A DNA stretch of 64,000 nucleotides, from positions 5,519,213-5,583,212 of the forward strand of contig NW_006499973.1 in the NCBI RefSeq assembly GCF_000471905.2. The letters are read 5' to 3'. The translations under genes and the position numbers were made by a program. Every line of letters begins with the position of its first letter. Position 1 is the stretch's first letter. The notes beneath the pieces were generated by a model. The model worked only from the letters and a program-made list of their open reading frames with translations, was not told the DNA's origin and did not search any database. This DNA is from Amborella trichopoda. Its lineage: Eukaryota > Streptophyta > Magnoliopsida > Amborellales > Amborellaceae. This document shows, piece after piece, positions 23,231 through 35,732 of the stretch.

Positions 23231-26026
23231 CTTTGCACAGGTCCGGGAGGCATGACCATAAACTCAACCCCACATGTGCATACGCCTTTATGTGCACTTT
23301 CATGCACGCCTTCCCTAACCTACTTGTTAGTGTGCGCACAACACCTTCATTTACCTCCCCAGTGAAGTCATTCACTTCATCACCACACCTCATTCACCAG
23401 TGAGTCTCACCCGTGCTCACAAAATGGTGAACCATCTCACCATCCATACTCGTTGAAAGTTAGTGGGTCACCATAGTCTACTCGCATTTCATACATCCAA
23501 GGTAGCCTAATGCAAATTCCCCAAGTGACTCAAAACACCACCATACTCACTCCATGGCCTCCACAGACTGCCATTCATCACCACCATGGTCCAGCTATAT
23601 GACCTTAAACCATAGTGCACAACCACGTTTGTCGATTAATTGTTCCGCACAGGTCCCAAAGGCATGACCTTAAACACGCCTTCAAAAATATATATATATA
23701 TAACGGGCATGGTGTATACCTTAACAAGGGAGTGCTATGAGTAAAAATGATGGATGGGCATGGTCACAAAACCATGAGTAAAAGAGTTCCGTAAATGAAA
23801 TAAAAATTGGGCACGACGAAAACCCGAAAGGGCATCGTGAGTAAAAATGGATAGAAAGGGTGGACATAGCCGAAAGGTTATGGGTAAAAGAGGCCCAAAA
23901 TAAAAAGAAGTTAGTGAAAACCGTCTCTATGGTGTCTTTTCCCAAGTTCAAGTGAAAATTTGCAAAGGATGCTTGAACCAATAAACAGGTTGAATCAACA
24001 TTCGTCTCAACAAGCGGCTTCAACCCTCACTCAAAAGAAGAAAATCCCTGATATCACAATAACATGACTCCAAAAATATGAGCTTCAAGGAAAAGATTCC
24101 GACAGCTTGAGTCCAGTTACAAAACGACTCAAAAGATAGAAGACTCACCAAACCGGCAAGACAAGTCTCATGAGAAAGAATATTATTCCCACGAGGTCGC
24201 AAACACACTCTAGAAACAAACATTACAAAGGCGAGAAACTGACAAAGAAAGGGGAGAACCTGCCAGAGACGTCAGCTCGTCTAGCTGACACAACCAGACC
24301 TTCAGGATCGACCAATATAACCTGCCCCCGATTGGACTCGATAAATGAGACCCATAGTGGTACTCTGAACATTAAACGCAAACTTGGTGTAGCAGGAAAC
24401 AGAACCTACAAAAGTAAACCAATGAACGCTGACCAAATGGGATCAATGCCCTTCAACATGGCACTCAATTGCCAGATTGGCTTGATTCTGACTGATGAGG
24501 TCCGTACAAAATCCTCAGATTAAGAATCACCAACAGTCCGCAAGAGGGTGAGGACTTCGACAGGATCCCTAAAAAATGTCTCTTCTCCACGGATGGACCC
24601 GCGAACAATGCATCCCTATGTTTGAGCAACCTAGTTACACCGTTATGTGAATCTCCTCGGCGTTCACATGGTCCTGTGGCTAGGAAGAAAAAAAGTAAAA
24701 TCCAAAGGAAATTTTCCAAATTATTTTCCTTCTCACTTCTCTTGAAGAACAACATTAGGCGGGGTAAGCTGTTTGAACGTATTTTTCAGAAACTTAGTCC
24801 CTGCTACGAAGCAGGTCAATAAAGCCTACAAAACAGTGGAAATTCCTAATAGTCTCAGAATGGTCCCAAAATTGTTCAAGATCTTCATCAGTACTCCAAA
24901 AGACCACCTGCCAAGTTTCATCGCAATCAGACATGTCTAAGGCAATGAACACAAAGAAATAATTTCAATAAAATTGGTCTCTAGCACCCTTAAATGGACC
25001 CTGTAACTAGAGCTATACTCTTGGCGAGTCAAACAGCTATTGAAGCACCACCATTAGATCTGACATAGTCGAAAATCCCTATCGGTCAAGTTTCAACGAA
25101 ATCGAGCACTCCAGGACAAAGTTATAGGTCAACGACTAAAAGGGGTAGGCCGCACACTATTCCTATGTGGCCTCACTGCACCAAAACACCATTAAAGGTC
25201 GTTGTTTTCACAGTCACGAGTAGTCACTTTCGAGGCCTATATCTCAGTTGTTCCAAGTCAGATTGCTCCCAAATTTAGTGAGCGTGTTCGTCTCATCAAG
25301 ACAAACAATTTGATATGTGGTACGCCCCGTGACGACACCTAAGCAAAGAGAAAAACTAAATGAAAGTTATTGATCCGTGAAGGAAGTGGTAGAAAATTCA
25401 AAAAGCAGCACACCTCGTTTGAGAACCCAGATTACGATTCTCGTATAACCGATCGGCATGAAACCAATTGCATTTGGTACGCGTGAGGTTCGAGACTATC
25501 TCTGGTCCGAACCTCGTGTGAACAGATGGATTTCACACCAAAGGCTTCAAAGCTTCTGTAATTCCGGCTGACGGATTTCAAGATTTCGGTAAAAAACTCT
25601 AAACGACAAAATCTTCATTCGGACATGAAATCAAGCTACATTCATTGCAACATGATTGTGACGACATGCTCAGTGTTATTCAATGAAGAAATCATGAAGA
25701 AACATCAAGGAACGAGCACACAATCGATCCAAGTTTTTCAAGATTCATCAAAGATTCAAGTCTCATGATCATGGCTCAAAAACATGATTCATGGCTCGAA
25801 GTTGGTATCAAAATACTCGCCATGCCGAGAGCTACCAAAAAACAATAATATTTTGATCAAACGAGCATCAGAATGACCTCGGGTCATCCATGGAAGATCA
25901 CATGAGTTTTTGAGCAATAATAGGGACTATTTTGGAATTCCACACGTTGTTAGCGAGGGGCAAAAAAGTCATTTTGCACCTCATTTTCTTAATTTTTGGG
26001 TGTCCACCCATGTTTTAGCCCAACTT

Positions 26027-26034
26027 TATATAAA
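26027..26034 (+). promoter_or_regulatory. TATA box of LTR A3
   Basis: TATATAAA aligned with those of the other A-family LTRs. Confidence 0.65.
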
Positions 26035-26082
26035 CATGCAAAGCTAAATTTAAGGGCTTTTGGTTCATTTTTGGATTGGTTC

Positions 26083-26088
26083 AATAAA
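26083..26088 (+). terminator. Poly(A) signal of LTR A3
   Basis: AATAAA in 'ggttcaataaaatttcc'. Confidence 0.6.
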
Positions 26089-26109
26089 ATTTCCATTCCT
26101 ACTTGAGTT

Positions 26110-27050
26110 TGTGAGTATGTCTTGGAAAGAGAGAGAGGAGAGAGAAGAAAAGGGCTAGTACCCTTCGAGCAGGCACCCTTCGAGCAGGTAACTTTCTCTC
26201 TCCTTCCTTTTTATCTCTCCTCCTCTCTTTCTCTCTCCTCCTCTCTTTCTCTCTCCTTCTCTCCCTTCTTTCTCTCTCCTCACTTCTCTTTTTTATCTCT
26301 TTTTCTCTCTCTCCTCTCTTCTCTTCTCATCTCTATCTCTTTCTCTCTCCTCTCTTCTCATCTCTATCTCTTTCTCTCTTCTCCTTCCTCTACCTTTTCA
26401 TCTTTATCTCTCTCTCCTTTCTTGTCATCTCTAACTATTTCTCTCTCCTCCTCCCTTCTCATCTCTATCTCCTTCCATCTTTATCACTCTCTCCTCTCTT
26501 CTCATCTCTATCTCTTTCTCTCTCCTCCTCTCTTCTCATCTTTATCTCTCTCCTCCTTGCTTTTCATCTATATCTCTTCTCTCTCTTCCTCTATCAGTCG
26601 GTGAGACCTAGCTTGCACTGGACTTCTCTCTCTTCCTCTGTCAGTCGATGAGACCTAGCACCGACTGATCTTCTCTCTCTTCCTTTATCAGTAGGTGAGA
26701 CCTAACACCGACTGGTCTTCCCTCTTTCTTTGTCAGTCAGTGAGATCTAGCACCGATTGATCTTCTCTCTCATCCTCTATCAGTCGATCAGATCTAACCC
26801 CGACTTGTCTTCTTTCTCTTCCTCTATCGGTCGGTGAGACTTAGCGGTGATTGATTCTCTCTCTCTTCCTTTGTCAGTTGATGAGACTTAACATCGACTG
26901 GCTTTCTCTCTCCTCTCCTATCAGTCGACGAGACCTAATGCCAACTGGTTTTCTCTCTCTTCTTTTTTATACAACACAGTTGGTGAAGCCTAACGTCGAC
27001 TGCATTTTCCCTCTCTTCCTTATAACATAGTCGGTAATGATTAGCATCGA
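26110..27050 (+). repeat. CT microsatellite and U5 array, LTR A3
   Basis: A CT/CCT/ATCT tract (26190-26590), longer than in A1, precedes about ten 'cagtcggtgagacctagcac' units. A 160-residue open frame (26122-26604) is the Ser/Leu-rich translation of the tract and not a gene. Confidence 0.8.
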
Positions 27051-28291
27051 CTGCACCTTCCTTCCCTCTCTCTCCTTCATCCTCTCGTCTTTCATACTCT
27101 CCTCTGCCTTTGTTCTCACTCCTTTCTTTCCATTCTTCTCTTCTTATTCTTTCCTTACAACCTTAAATCTGTCACCCCTTCGTTCGATTAAGAGGGATTG
27201 AGGTTAGCTTCTCATGATAGTCCTATTGTCTAGCCGTAACATTGTTGTGTCAGGATTACTTGGCTCACTTTATTGCCACGACAGACCGACCATCGTGCTT
27301 AGCTAGTCGGTATTGGTAATGGCTTATAGTAGTGATCTTGTGAGCCGATCTTAGTTATTGAGCCCATTTTGCTAACACGTTAGGCCAATTATCTGCCAGC
27401 CTTGTCACTGCTTTGATCCTCTCTCTTAGTCGAATTATTTTCCCCCATCTTTCTTTCTTCTTTTTGAATGCGCATGCCTGTGTATGTTCATCAAAGACAA
27501 AAAGGGTGACGTCTGAACCACCTGTCTTATAATCTTTGCCATATATTTGTGTGATTGGAGAAAAGCAAAAAACAAGAAGAATACAAGCTAAGGGAGGCGA
27601 TTCCGAACCATTTTTATTCCTGGGGGGCTTTCTTTGTGATCTAAGAGGGTGCCCACACGAGTCAGCACGAGTAAGTCCCGAACCCATACTTAACTTCCTC
27701 TCTCAACGGTTGATAACACTTGCCCCTGTTTTCGAATGACGTTCCCAAGAGAGCAATCTAACAAAACGTCTTGGGTCTTCCTCAGAAACTCGAGACACGT
27801 GCCGCCCGATCGCCAAAAGGATCTGAAGGGCGAGATCGAGGCACGTAACCAGTCGTGCGTAAGGGTGAAGAATTGATAATGCAACGTGTGAACTAGGATT
27901 GTCGCCATGCAAGAAAGGCGTAAGAAGTAGCACCGCTCATAAGTATCGCCGCGAGCTTATCACTGTCTGGCGTATCATCGCAAGCATATCACCCGCAGGC
28001 ATATTGCCTTCTGAGGCATTGCCGCGTGTGGGAGCTTGACATCAAGTGGAAGACAAATGGGCATCGTCGCAAGTGTCACTGCCATGTGGGTAACATCGCA
28101 TGCGACCAGAGGGTAATGCCACTCGCATTCGACCTACCACGTATGACCACTGACAGGGTTAGCGCCGCGCTGAATCTGTCTGCACTGTGCGGAAGTTATC
28201 AACGTCGTGCCGCATGGGTGATGCCATCTACAAACCATATTTCCTACCTACCGCTACTTCAGACACAGTGGTTCGCATCAACCCCCATGTC

Positions 28292-28297
28292 TATAAA
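28292..28297 (+). promoter_or_regulatory. TATA box of B 5' LTR
   Basis: TATAAA in 'gtctataaatcac', at the same place as TATATAAA at 35725 in the 3' LTR. A short CT-rich leader ('ccctctctctctctagcac') follows about 40 bp later. Confidence 0.65.
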
Positions 28298-29329
28298 TCA
28301 CACCCTCCCCCCACAGCCTTTTGCTTTTCAAAAACTCTCCCTCTCTCTCTCTAGCACTCAGCGTGATGTACAACAGCTAGCTGGAGCAAAGGTGAGCTGC
28401 GCGTGAGGCTTCAAGAGCGAAGCTGCTGTGGAGTTAGCAAGCGGCGATGGGTGAACTGTAAGAGGGAGGCTGGGAGAGCTGTGGCCATTAGGTAAGTGGA
28501 TCTAGTGTCGTGCCTTGAGATTTTCATGTAGTATGCGATATGCAAAAAAAGAAAAAGGTAGATTAAAATGCAAGGGTGTAGAAATGCATGGAAAATGAAA
28601 AGAATAAACATTTATCCATTCCAATGAGCTTGGAAGGATTATAAAAGAAATCTTCTTGTCAAACTTCTTAATTTAACTTGTAAATGGTGGGTAATATGGC
28701 AATAACATGTGAATGCTTGTGGGAAAGGAAATTTCAGCAACTGTGACTACTTTTTGGACCACACCTTTGGCCTAGCAAACAACGTCCAAACATCCTGAAA
28801 TTGCCACCGTTGGAAAACCCTGTGAATAAACTTAAATTTGCATCTTTTGAGATTTTGAAATTTCATTTGAAATTTGTGCTATGCTCTAAAATGCATGAAC
28901 ACGTCATTGTTCATTGTTTTCCAGCCACTATTACTTGTTCGGGGCCAAACCTACAATCTTACAAATGAGGCCAGATTTCCCCGATAAGTGAGGCATTTAA
29001 CCTTCTCATTTAGCTATTTCTCGAAAGATGGAATTTTTCAATGATAAATGATAAGCATGAATGTTATATGATAATTATGCATGTGTCACAAATAATGAGG
29101 ATGATGATTCGCCACAATGTGCCCTGTGAAAAAATGATAATTGCAATATTAATGTGATAGCTTCACGATGAAGGTTTCATGATAAGTACCGAAATGCCAT
29201 TGATGATGTTCGTGTGTAAAATTTATGATACGATTAATGTAATGATTCATGTTAATTGCCATCCTGTTATATGATGAGAATGTGATTCATCTGTTATGAC
29301 GCATTGAATTGGCATGAATGAGTTGAATG

Positions 29330-29700
29330 CTCGAGCATGGAAAGAGGCCTTAATGATGACCATTACTCAATGGGACACCCATTGGTAGTGGGTATTGTAC
29401 TGTTACATTGATGAGAATGGATGGCCACAGTTTATCTGGATATTGACTACTGCGTGGTGGGACACTCACCTATAGTGGATATTGTTATGATATTGTGATG
29501 AATGGCCATTGCTTATATTGATATTGACCACTACGTGGTGGGACACTCACCGGTAGTGGATATTGTTATGATATTGTGATGAATGGCCATTGCTTATCTT
29601 GATATTGACCATTACGCGGTGGAACACTCGCCGGTAGTGGATATTGTTATGATATCGCCAGCTACGTGATGGGACACTCATTGGTAACTAGGAAGGTGAT
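29330..29700 (+). repeat. ~80-bp tandem array, B 5' LTR
   Basis: About four units with 'ggtgggacactcaccggtag' and 'tggatattgttatgatattg', with a measured period of about 80 bp (29496 to 29576). The related array in the 3' LTR is at 36740-37060, and a diverged version is in the C2 LTR at 62220-62560. Confidence 0.8.
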
Positions 29701-30705
29701 GCCGGCGTATCCCCTAACTTACCTAATGATAAGAATGGGTTAAGGGAGAGGACAGAGGGTGCACCAAAGATTCATGAAATAAAGTGAAATGATTGATGCC
29801 ATGCAAGGTAAGGGCTTATCAAATCCCCAATGCACGCTGGGGACCGTGAGCATATGTTGAGGGTATTAGAAAGTGTATTAGCCCACTTGTCATTACCCTC
29901 CCTCCTGTGGGATAATAGAAATTCAAAGCTGCGGGGTTAACTTGGCCTGATGGATAGGGCTTCTACTGACAGGAGTAGGTAAACTAGGGAGTGAGTATGT
30001 AATGGGTAAATTGTGATTGTGATTACTTATAACAAGAATGACTGCATGATATGTCTATAATGGATGCACTGTCATTTGGATACCATGTCTATAATTAATG
30101 CACTGCTACTTGGATATCATGTTTATAATGGATGTACTAATGTGATGACCAATATACATGACCACTGCACTGCCACTTATTATGATCAAATAAGTTGTTC
30201 AAATAAATTGTTTATTTATCTTGAATAGATTTTTTACTAATTCATAACACTAGGTCTGCTTCCTAAGCTTCAGAGCTCACTCCATTATCTTTCCTCCATG
30301 TAGATTGAGAGTTGCAGGTTTGAAGTTGGGAGCTCGAGTTGCAGCCAAGGATCAAGGCAGCCCCTCTGAGGCGGGGTTTCAGATCTTGTAGGTTGTCAGG
30401 CCCTCATCCCCGATTGTACTATTTTCTCTAAAATTATGTAACTTTTGGCCTGGAGCTCTAACTGTGTTGCACTACTTTTGGGATGTAATGTGATGCATTA
30501 TCTCTTTTCGGAGAATGGTTTGGCAAAGATTTAAATTCTAGATTTATGCAAGCTTTTACTTTCCTTGGTTTGCTTGATTATCGAGAAAAAGTCATGGAGT
30601 CTACTCTTACCTGAGAGACATATGCTACTTTGGGGTCACGAACCCGCGCCCAGTCGCCCTCTGTCATGGAAGGTACAGTGGTTGGGGACAGTGTCATGAC
30701 AAATA

Positions 30706-30717
30706 TGGTATCAGAGC
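30706..30717 (+). other. Primer-binding site (initiator Met tRNA) of B
   Basis: TGGTATCAGAGC starts four bases after the LTR end at 30701. This is the textbook plant iMet PBS and fixes both the LTR end and the strand of the element. Confidence 0.92.
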
Positions 30718-30839
30718 AGCCAGGATAAGATTCTTAGCCTAGGGAGGTAAGGTGAGTCTTTAGAATAGATTTGGGGGTGGACAAATGATCAGATGTTGTT
30801 GTGACTAGGTTAAAGCTGCGGAGAGTTTGTAACCACAAC

Positions 30840-31780
30840 ACGAGTTTCAGTAATGAAAATACCAAGGCACTCGACAAATTTTTTAAGACTCTAGAGGCCA
30901 TGATCCAAATGATGATAGAATCTATGCTAACCTAGTCTACCCATACCCCATAACAGAATGATAGTAGCCTCATGGAGAGGTTTAGGAGAATGGCATCCCC
31001 AACGTTTTTGGGGCATGGAGGAGTGGAGAAGGCTGAGAGGTGGAAGAAACAAATAAAAAAGATTTTAAAAGTATTACACTACTCGGATGAGAAAAAAGTC
31101 AAGCTTGGGGCCTTTATGATGAAGGGGAAGAAGAGTACTGGTGGGACTCGGTGAAGTAGACTTAGAGGGAGTCAAGGACTGAGGTCACCTATGAAAACTT
31201 CTTGGCAGCATTTGATGAAAATTACTTCCTCGATTAGGTCAAGGACAGGAAGGAAGTATAATTTATTGAACTCCAACAAGGGAGTATGACTGTTGAACAG
31301 TACGCTGCCTGTTTGCTGAGCTCTCTAAGTATGTGCCCCACATCATAAATACTAAGGTGCGAAGGGCAGTTAAATTTTAAAGGGGCTTGAGATCGAATAT
31401 TAGGAGTAGAGTGATGTCGGCCAATATAAAGTCTTACACCCCGATGGTTGACCGTGCCCTGAAGATGGAAAAGGATTGCGAGGACCATAAGTTAAGGAAT
31501 GAAGAAAAGATGAAAGCAGTGTCGTCGGGAGAGTTTGGGAAGAAACCCCAACAGTTTTTGAGGAGAAACATCTGAGGAAAGCCATACCCACCTAACCCGA
31601 GGATCCCGAAGAATCTTCCAGGAAATACGGACACTGACCAATGTCCGACTTCACTTATTGTGGGAGGAGAAATCATACTGTTGCGGAATGCTATTGAAAG
31701 AAGAATGTCTATCTAAAATGTGGCAAGCCTGGCCACCCGGCGAGGGACTGCCTTATGATGAAGACCAAGGATCACTCGAA
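30840..31780 (+). pseudogene. gag remnant of B
   Basis: A piece at 30972-31154 ('FLGHGGVEKAERWKKQIKKI') matches the start of chromovirus gag ('F.G...P..A..W'). 'SYTPMVDRALKMEKDCED' at about 31434 is the gag C-terminal half. A zinc-knuckle-like stretch follows at 31715-31755 ('KCGKPGHPARDC' type). Broken in several places. Confidence 0.8.
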
Positions 31781-32330
31781 GACCCAAGGAAGATTGTTTG
31801 CACTCACCGAACAAGAGGTCAACGCATCTACTTTGGTGATCAGAGGTATGCTCTCAATTTGTGATATTAATGCTAAAGTCATAATTGACCCTGGATCCTC
31901 TCACTCTTTTGTAGCACCCCATTTTACCCGTTACATGAATGTTACACCTGCATGCCTTAATTGTACTTTAGTATTGTGCACACCTGTGGGAGGCTCTATA
32001 GAAATTGATTGAATTTATAGGCAGTGTAAACTTACGATTGATGGGAGTAACCTACCTGTGGATCTAGTCCACCTAGATGTTCAAGACTTTGATGTGATTC
32101 TAGGCATGGATTGGTTGTTTACACACCATGCCACCATCAACTGCCATGAAAAGACGATAACCTTAAATGTCCCTGTAGAGCAGAAGTTCATTTCAGGGGC
32201 ACTCGGGACAATTCCCCTTTGCACCTAATTTCTACCCTTCGAGCCTCTCGCTTTCTGGCTAAGAAGTGTGTAGGGTATTTGGCTTATGTAGTGAAAAATT
32301 AGGGTGTGTAGTCCTAGTTAGAAGAGATAC
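31781..32330 (+). pseudogene. Aspartic protease region of B
   Basis: 'VIIDPGSSHSFVAPHF' at about 31880-31930 is the catalytic D-x-G-[SA] neighbourhood of chromovirus protease. 'VQDFDVILGMDWL' at about 32080 is the conserved motif near its end. The region between them is a usual length. Confidence 0.85.
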
Positions 32331-33130
32331 CTGTGGTGAAGGAGTACCTTGAGGTATTCCTTAAAGAACTGTCATCCCTACCTCCGGCGAGAGAAATTGA
32401 ATTTGAGATAGATGTAACGACAGGCACTGTGCTCATGTCTAAAGCCCCTTATAGGATGGCCCTAGTAGAGTTGAAACAGTTAAAAGAGGAGTTGCAAGAA
32501 TTGTTAAATAAGGTCATTCGACCCAGCATGTCACCCTGGGGTGCACCAGTCCTGTTTGTTAAGATGAAGGATGGGTCCCTGAGGCTATGCATCGACTATA
32601 AACAACTAAACCAAGTAACGGTGAAGAATAAATATCCTTTGCCTAGAATCGATGACCTCTTTGATCAGCTTCGCGGAGCCCAGGTGTTTTCTAAGATCGA
32701 TCTTCGATCAGGATATCACCAACTAAGGGTGAAGGAAGGAGACAATCTGAAAATGGCCTTTAGAACTCGATATGATCATTACTAGTTTCTTGTGATGCCG
32801 TTCGAGTTAACTGATGCCCTTGCTGCATTCATGGATCTAACGAATAGGGTGTTTCGACCTTTTTTAGATGATTTTGTGGCAGTTTTCATTGATGATATTT
32901 TGGTGGACTCAAAAAGCTGGGAGTTACATGAGCAGTATCTAACATCTGTTTTGCAAACCTTGAAGTCATAATGTCTTTATGCCAAATTAAGTAAGAGTGA
33001 GTTTTGGCTTCCTAGCGTTGCCTTCCTGGGTCAAATTATTTCTACGGAGGGGATCGCGATCGACCCTTTCAAGGTTGAAGCCGTGCTTAAGTGAGGAAGA
33101 CCGGCTAATGTGACCGAACTTGCGTAGTTT
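32331..33130 (+). pseudogene. Reverse transcriptase remnant of B
   Basis: '[20 protein letters not shown]' (32530-32590), '[20 protein letters not shown]' (32591-32650) and '[15 protein letters not shown]' (32688-32730) are RT motifs 1-3. 'VFIDDILV' at about 32883 is the catalytic YIDD motif with F for Y. 'FLGQIIS' and 'IDPFKVEAV' (33027-33090) close the domain. Interrupted a few times. Confidence 0.9.
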
Positions 33131-33650
33131 TCTAAGGTTAGCCGGATACTATTGACGATTTGTAGAGGGATTCTCAAAGTTAGCTCTCCCCTTAACTCAG
33201 TTGACCCAGAAGAACGTTAATTTTATGTGGTCAAAAGAGTGTCAGAGAAGTTTCCATGAATTCAAAAAGAGACTGACCACCGCCCCAATCCTGGCATTGC
33301 TCGAGGGAAAAGAAGGCCTCGTGATTTATACTGATGCATCCCATAAAGGGTTCGGGGGCGTACTAATGCATAGAGGTAAGGTTATTGCCTATGCCTCCAG
33401 GAAACTAAAGTCGTACGAGTAGAATTATCCCACTCATGATTTGGAGCTTGCAGCAGTAGTATTCGCACTAAAAATATGATGGCACTACCTCTATGGGGCC
33501 CAATTTAAGGTGTTTGTGGACCACAAGAGCCTCAAGTACTTGTTCTCCCAGAAAGAGTTGAACATGAGGCAAAGGAGGATGGACTTACTAAATTACTATG
33601 ATTACACGATTGAATAATATAGTAGCCAACGCCTTAAGCTGGAAAATCGT
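33131..33650 (+). pseudogene. RNase H remnant of B
   Basis: 'NFMWSKECQRSFHEFKKRLT' at about 33217, 'VIYTDASHKGFGGVLM' (33320-33370) with the first catalytic Asp, and 'NYPTHDLELAAVVFALK' (33424-33475) with the Glu. This is the standard RT-linked RNase H of Ty3/Gypsy. Confidence 0.88.
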
Positions 33651-34980
33651 GGTCTCGATAACACAATTGATGGTGTGAGAAATGAAGTTGTTGGAGGATG
33701 TGGTGGAGTGGCACCCATATTAACCTCTCACTGAAGGGAGTAAAGTATTATCATGTCTAAAGGTGGAGCCCCTACTCTTCCAACGAGTCCGAGCGGCTCA
33801 GAAAGAAGATCCCCAACTGATGAAAACCCTTGAAGAATTGAAGGTAGGAGGGAAAGACGATTTCTCCATAGGCAATGATGGATTGTTCAGGTTTAAAGGC
33901 CGAATATGTGTTCCTAATGATGAAAGTGTAAAAAGGGCCATTCTGGAAGAAGCACACCACTCTCGCTACATGATACATCCTGGGGGTACGAAAATGTACC
34001 AGGATTTGAAAAGAGCCTTCTAGTGGAATAACATGAAGTGAGATGTGGTGCAGTTTGTAGCTAAATGTCTAACTTGCCAACAAGTGAAAGTTGAGCATCA
34101 GAAACCTGCTGGACTATTGCAGTCGATGCCCATACCGGAGTGGAAATGGGAACACATCGTTATAAACTTTGTCTCTGGGTTACCAAGATCAAGTACAAGG
34201 CATGATAGCATATGGGCCGTGGTGAACCGACTAACTAAGGCTGCTCACTTCTTACTGATTCACACGACCTACACATTGGACAAGTTGGCCCAGCTACACA
34301 TTGAGCAAGTCTACAATCAGCCCTGGGGACTACAATCAGCCCTGGGGACTGAGCTTACTTTTAGCACCGCCTGTCACCCCCAAACAGACAGGCAGTCAGA
34401 GAGGATCATCCAAACATTGGAAGACATGTTGAGAGCATGTGTAACTGACTTTAGAGGAAACTGAGAAGACCATATACCCCTGATAGAGTTTGCTTACAAT
34501 AATAGCTTTCAAGCCAGCATCCAGATTCCACCTTATGAGGACTTGTATGGGAGGAAGTGCAGGTCGCCCATCCGTTGGGAAGAAGTAGGCGAAAGAAATT
34601 TACTGGGGCCCGAAGTAGTACAATTAACTTCTGAAAAAATCTCCTTAATTGAAGAACGGCTCAAGGCAGCCCAAAGTCTGCAAAAGAGTTACTCCAATAA
34701 TAGGAGACCAAGTCTTCCTGAAGGTATCACCGACCAAGGGCGTTATGATATTTGGTAAGAAAGGGATATTAAGCCCACGATTCATGGGCCCTTTTGAGAT
34801 CCTAGAAAGGAAAGGGAGAGTGGCTTACCGACTTGCTCTGCCACCAAACTTGGCCAGCATCCACAATGTCTTCCATATATCACTAATGAGGAAATATCTA
34901 CCTGACCCGACCAATGTTTTGGAATACAATCCAATCCGACTCAGGGAATACCTAACCTATGTTGAACGATCAATTGGGAT
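33651..34980 (+). pseudogene. Integrase remnant of B
   Basis: The HHCC zinc finger lies at 33955-34090 ('AHHSRYMIHPGGTKMYQDLK', then 'CLTCQQVK'). Core pieces are '[20 protein letters not shown]' (34158-34218) and '[20 protein letters not shown]' (34361-34420), plus 'DLYGRKCRSPI' (34541-34575). The C-terminal 'GPFEILERKGRVAYRLALPP' (34788-34845) and 'HNVFHISLMRKYLPDP' (34862-34908) form the GPY/F module. Broken, including loss of part of the core. Confidence 0.88.
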
Positions 34981-35120
34981 ATTCGACCGGAGAGTGTAAG
35001 TATTATGTAATAAAGAAATTCTCGTAGTCCGGGTACAATGGCAATATCACTCAAGAAGAATCAACATGGGAACGAGAGAAGGAAATCAGGGAGAAATACT
35101 CCCACCTCTTTAAGCAATGA
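34981..35120 (+). pseudogene. Chromodomain-like tail of B integrase
   Basis: After the GPY/F module the sequence reads 'FDRRV', '..VRVQWQ' and a tail near 'REGNQG...' in more than one frame, matching the spacing of the Tekay/Del chromodomain ('I.DR....LR.K.I..VKV.W....EEATWE'). The reading is poor, so the call rests partly on position. Confidence 0.5.
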
Positions 35121-35140
35121 TTTGGGGACAAAATCATTTT

Positions 35141-35154
35141 TAAGAGGGAGATGA
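35141..35154 (+). other. Polypurine tract of B
   Basis: 'aagagggagatga' lies directly before the LTR start 'TGTAAGCACC' at 35155, as required for plus-strand priming. Confidence 0.8.
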
Positions 35155-35724
35155 TGTAAGCACCGCAATTTGTTTGAGTTGGACTACCCGTGGCAGTGGA
35201 GAGAAAAAAGGAAGTCAAGAAAGATGGAAGCTCACGCTTGACACTAAGGGCAAGGGTTGGCGTCATCTAGGTCTTTTGGCCTAGTGCCGTCTGTGTAGCA
35301 TAAAAGCTAACGCTACACGTAAGGGTGAAGAATTGGTAATGCTGCTTGTGAACAAAGATTATCAACGCGTGTGAAAGCCATAAGAAGTATCACCACACAT
35401 AAGCATCGCCGCGAGCTTATCGTCATCTGGCATATCGTCGTGAGCATATCACCCGCAAGCGTATTGCCATCTGATCCATCGCCGCGTGTGGAGCTTGATG
35501 CCAAGTGGAAGATAGATGAGTATCACCGCGAGCGTCACTGGTGTGTGGGTAACACTGTGTGCATTTGACCAACCACGTACGATCGCCAACAGGGTCAGTG
35601 ACACACCGAATCTGTTAGTGCCGTGCAGAACTTGTCAACACCGCACCGTATGAATGATGCCATCTACATCCCTTTTTCCAATCTACCGTGGTGTCAGCCA
35701 CAATGGTTCGCACCAACCCCTACG

Positions 35725-35732
35725 TATATAAA
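35725..35732 (+). promoter_or_regulatory. TATA box of B 3' LTR
   Basis: TATATAAA in 'acgtatataaatcacgcc', aligned with the TATA box at 28292. Confidence 0.65.

Larger units (their letters stand above)
21604..27851 (+). repeat. A-family LTR copy A3 (5' truncated)
   Basis: It begins at an internal LTR position, about 0.7 kb into the family LTR as judged against A4, joined directly to the A1 3' LTR. It carries the family blocks but lacks the 40-bp and 49-bp arrays: the region at 24000-24060 goes straight to 'gaagaaaatccctgatatcac', which is also the state in A4. It ends precisely at the family LTR end at 27851. It is clearly more divergent from the A1 LTRs than they are from each other, so it is a separate insertion and older or of another subfamily. 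No internal sequence of its own follows. Confidence 0.75.
27852..30701 (+). repeat. 5' LTR of B (first ~160 bp missing)
   Basis: It aligns with the 3' LTR from about 35315 on ('cgtaagggtgaagaattg'). Contents: a GC-rich block with repeated 'atcgccgcgagcttatc'-type phrases (27950-28210), TATA at 28292, a CT stretch, an AT-rich middle, an 80-bp array (29330-29700) and the end '...gtcatgaca' at 30701. Its left edge abuts the exact 3' end of LTR A3. Confidence 0.85.

Noticed and set aside
26122-26604. 160-residue Ser/Leu-rich open frame (also 20361-20609 and 53418-53786)
   Set aside because: Translation of a CT microsatellite without any domain.
28026-28406. 126-residue open frame in the B 5' LTR
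   Set aside because: It spans the GC-rich block and TATA box of the LTR; the 3' LTR has no matching frame.
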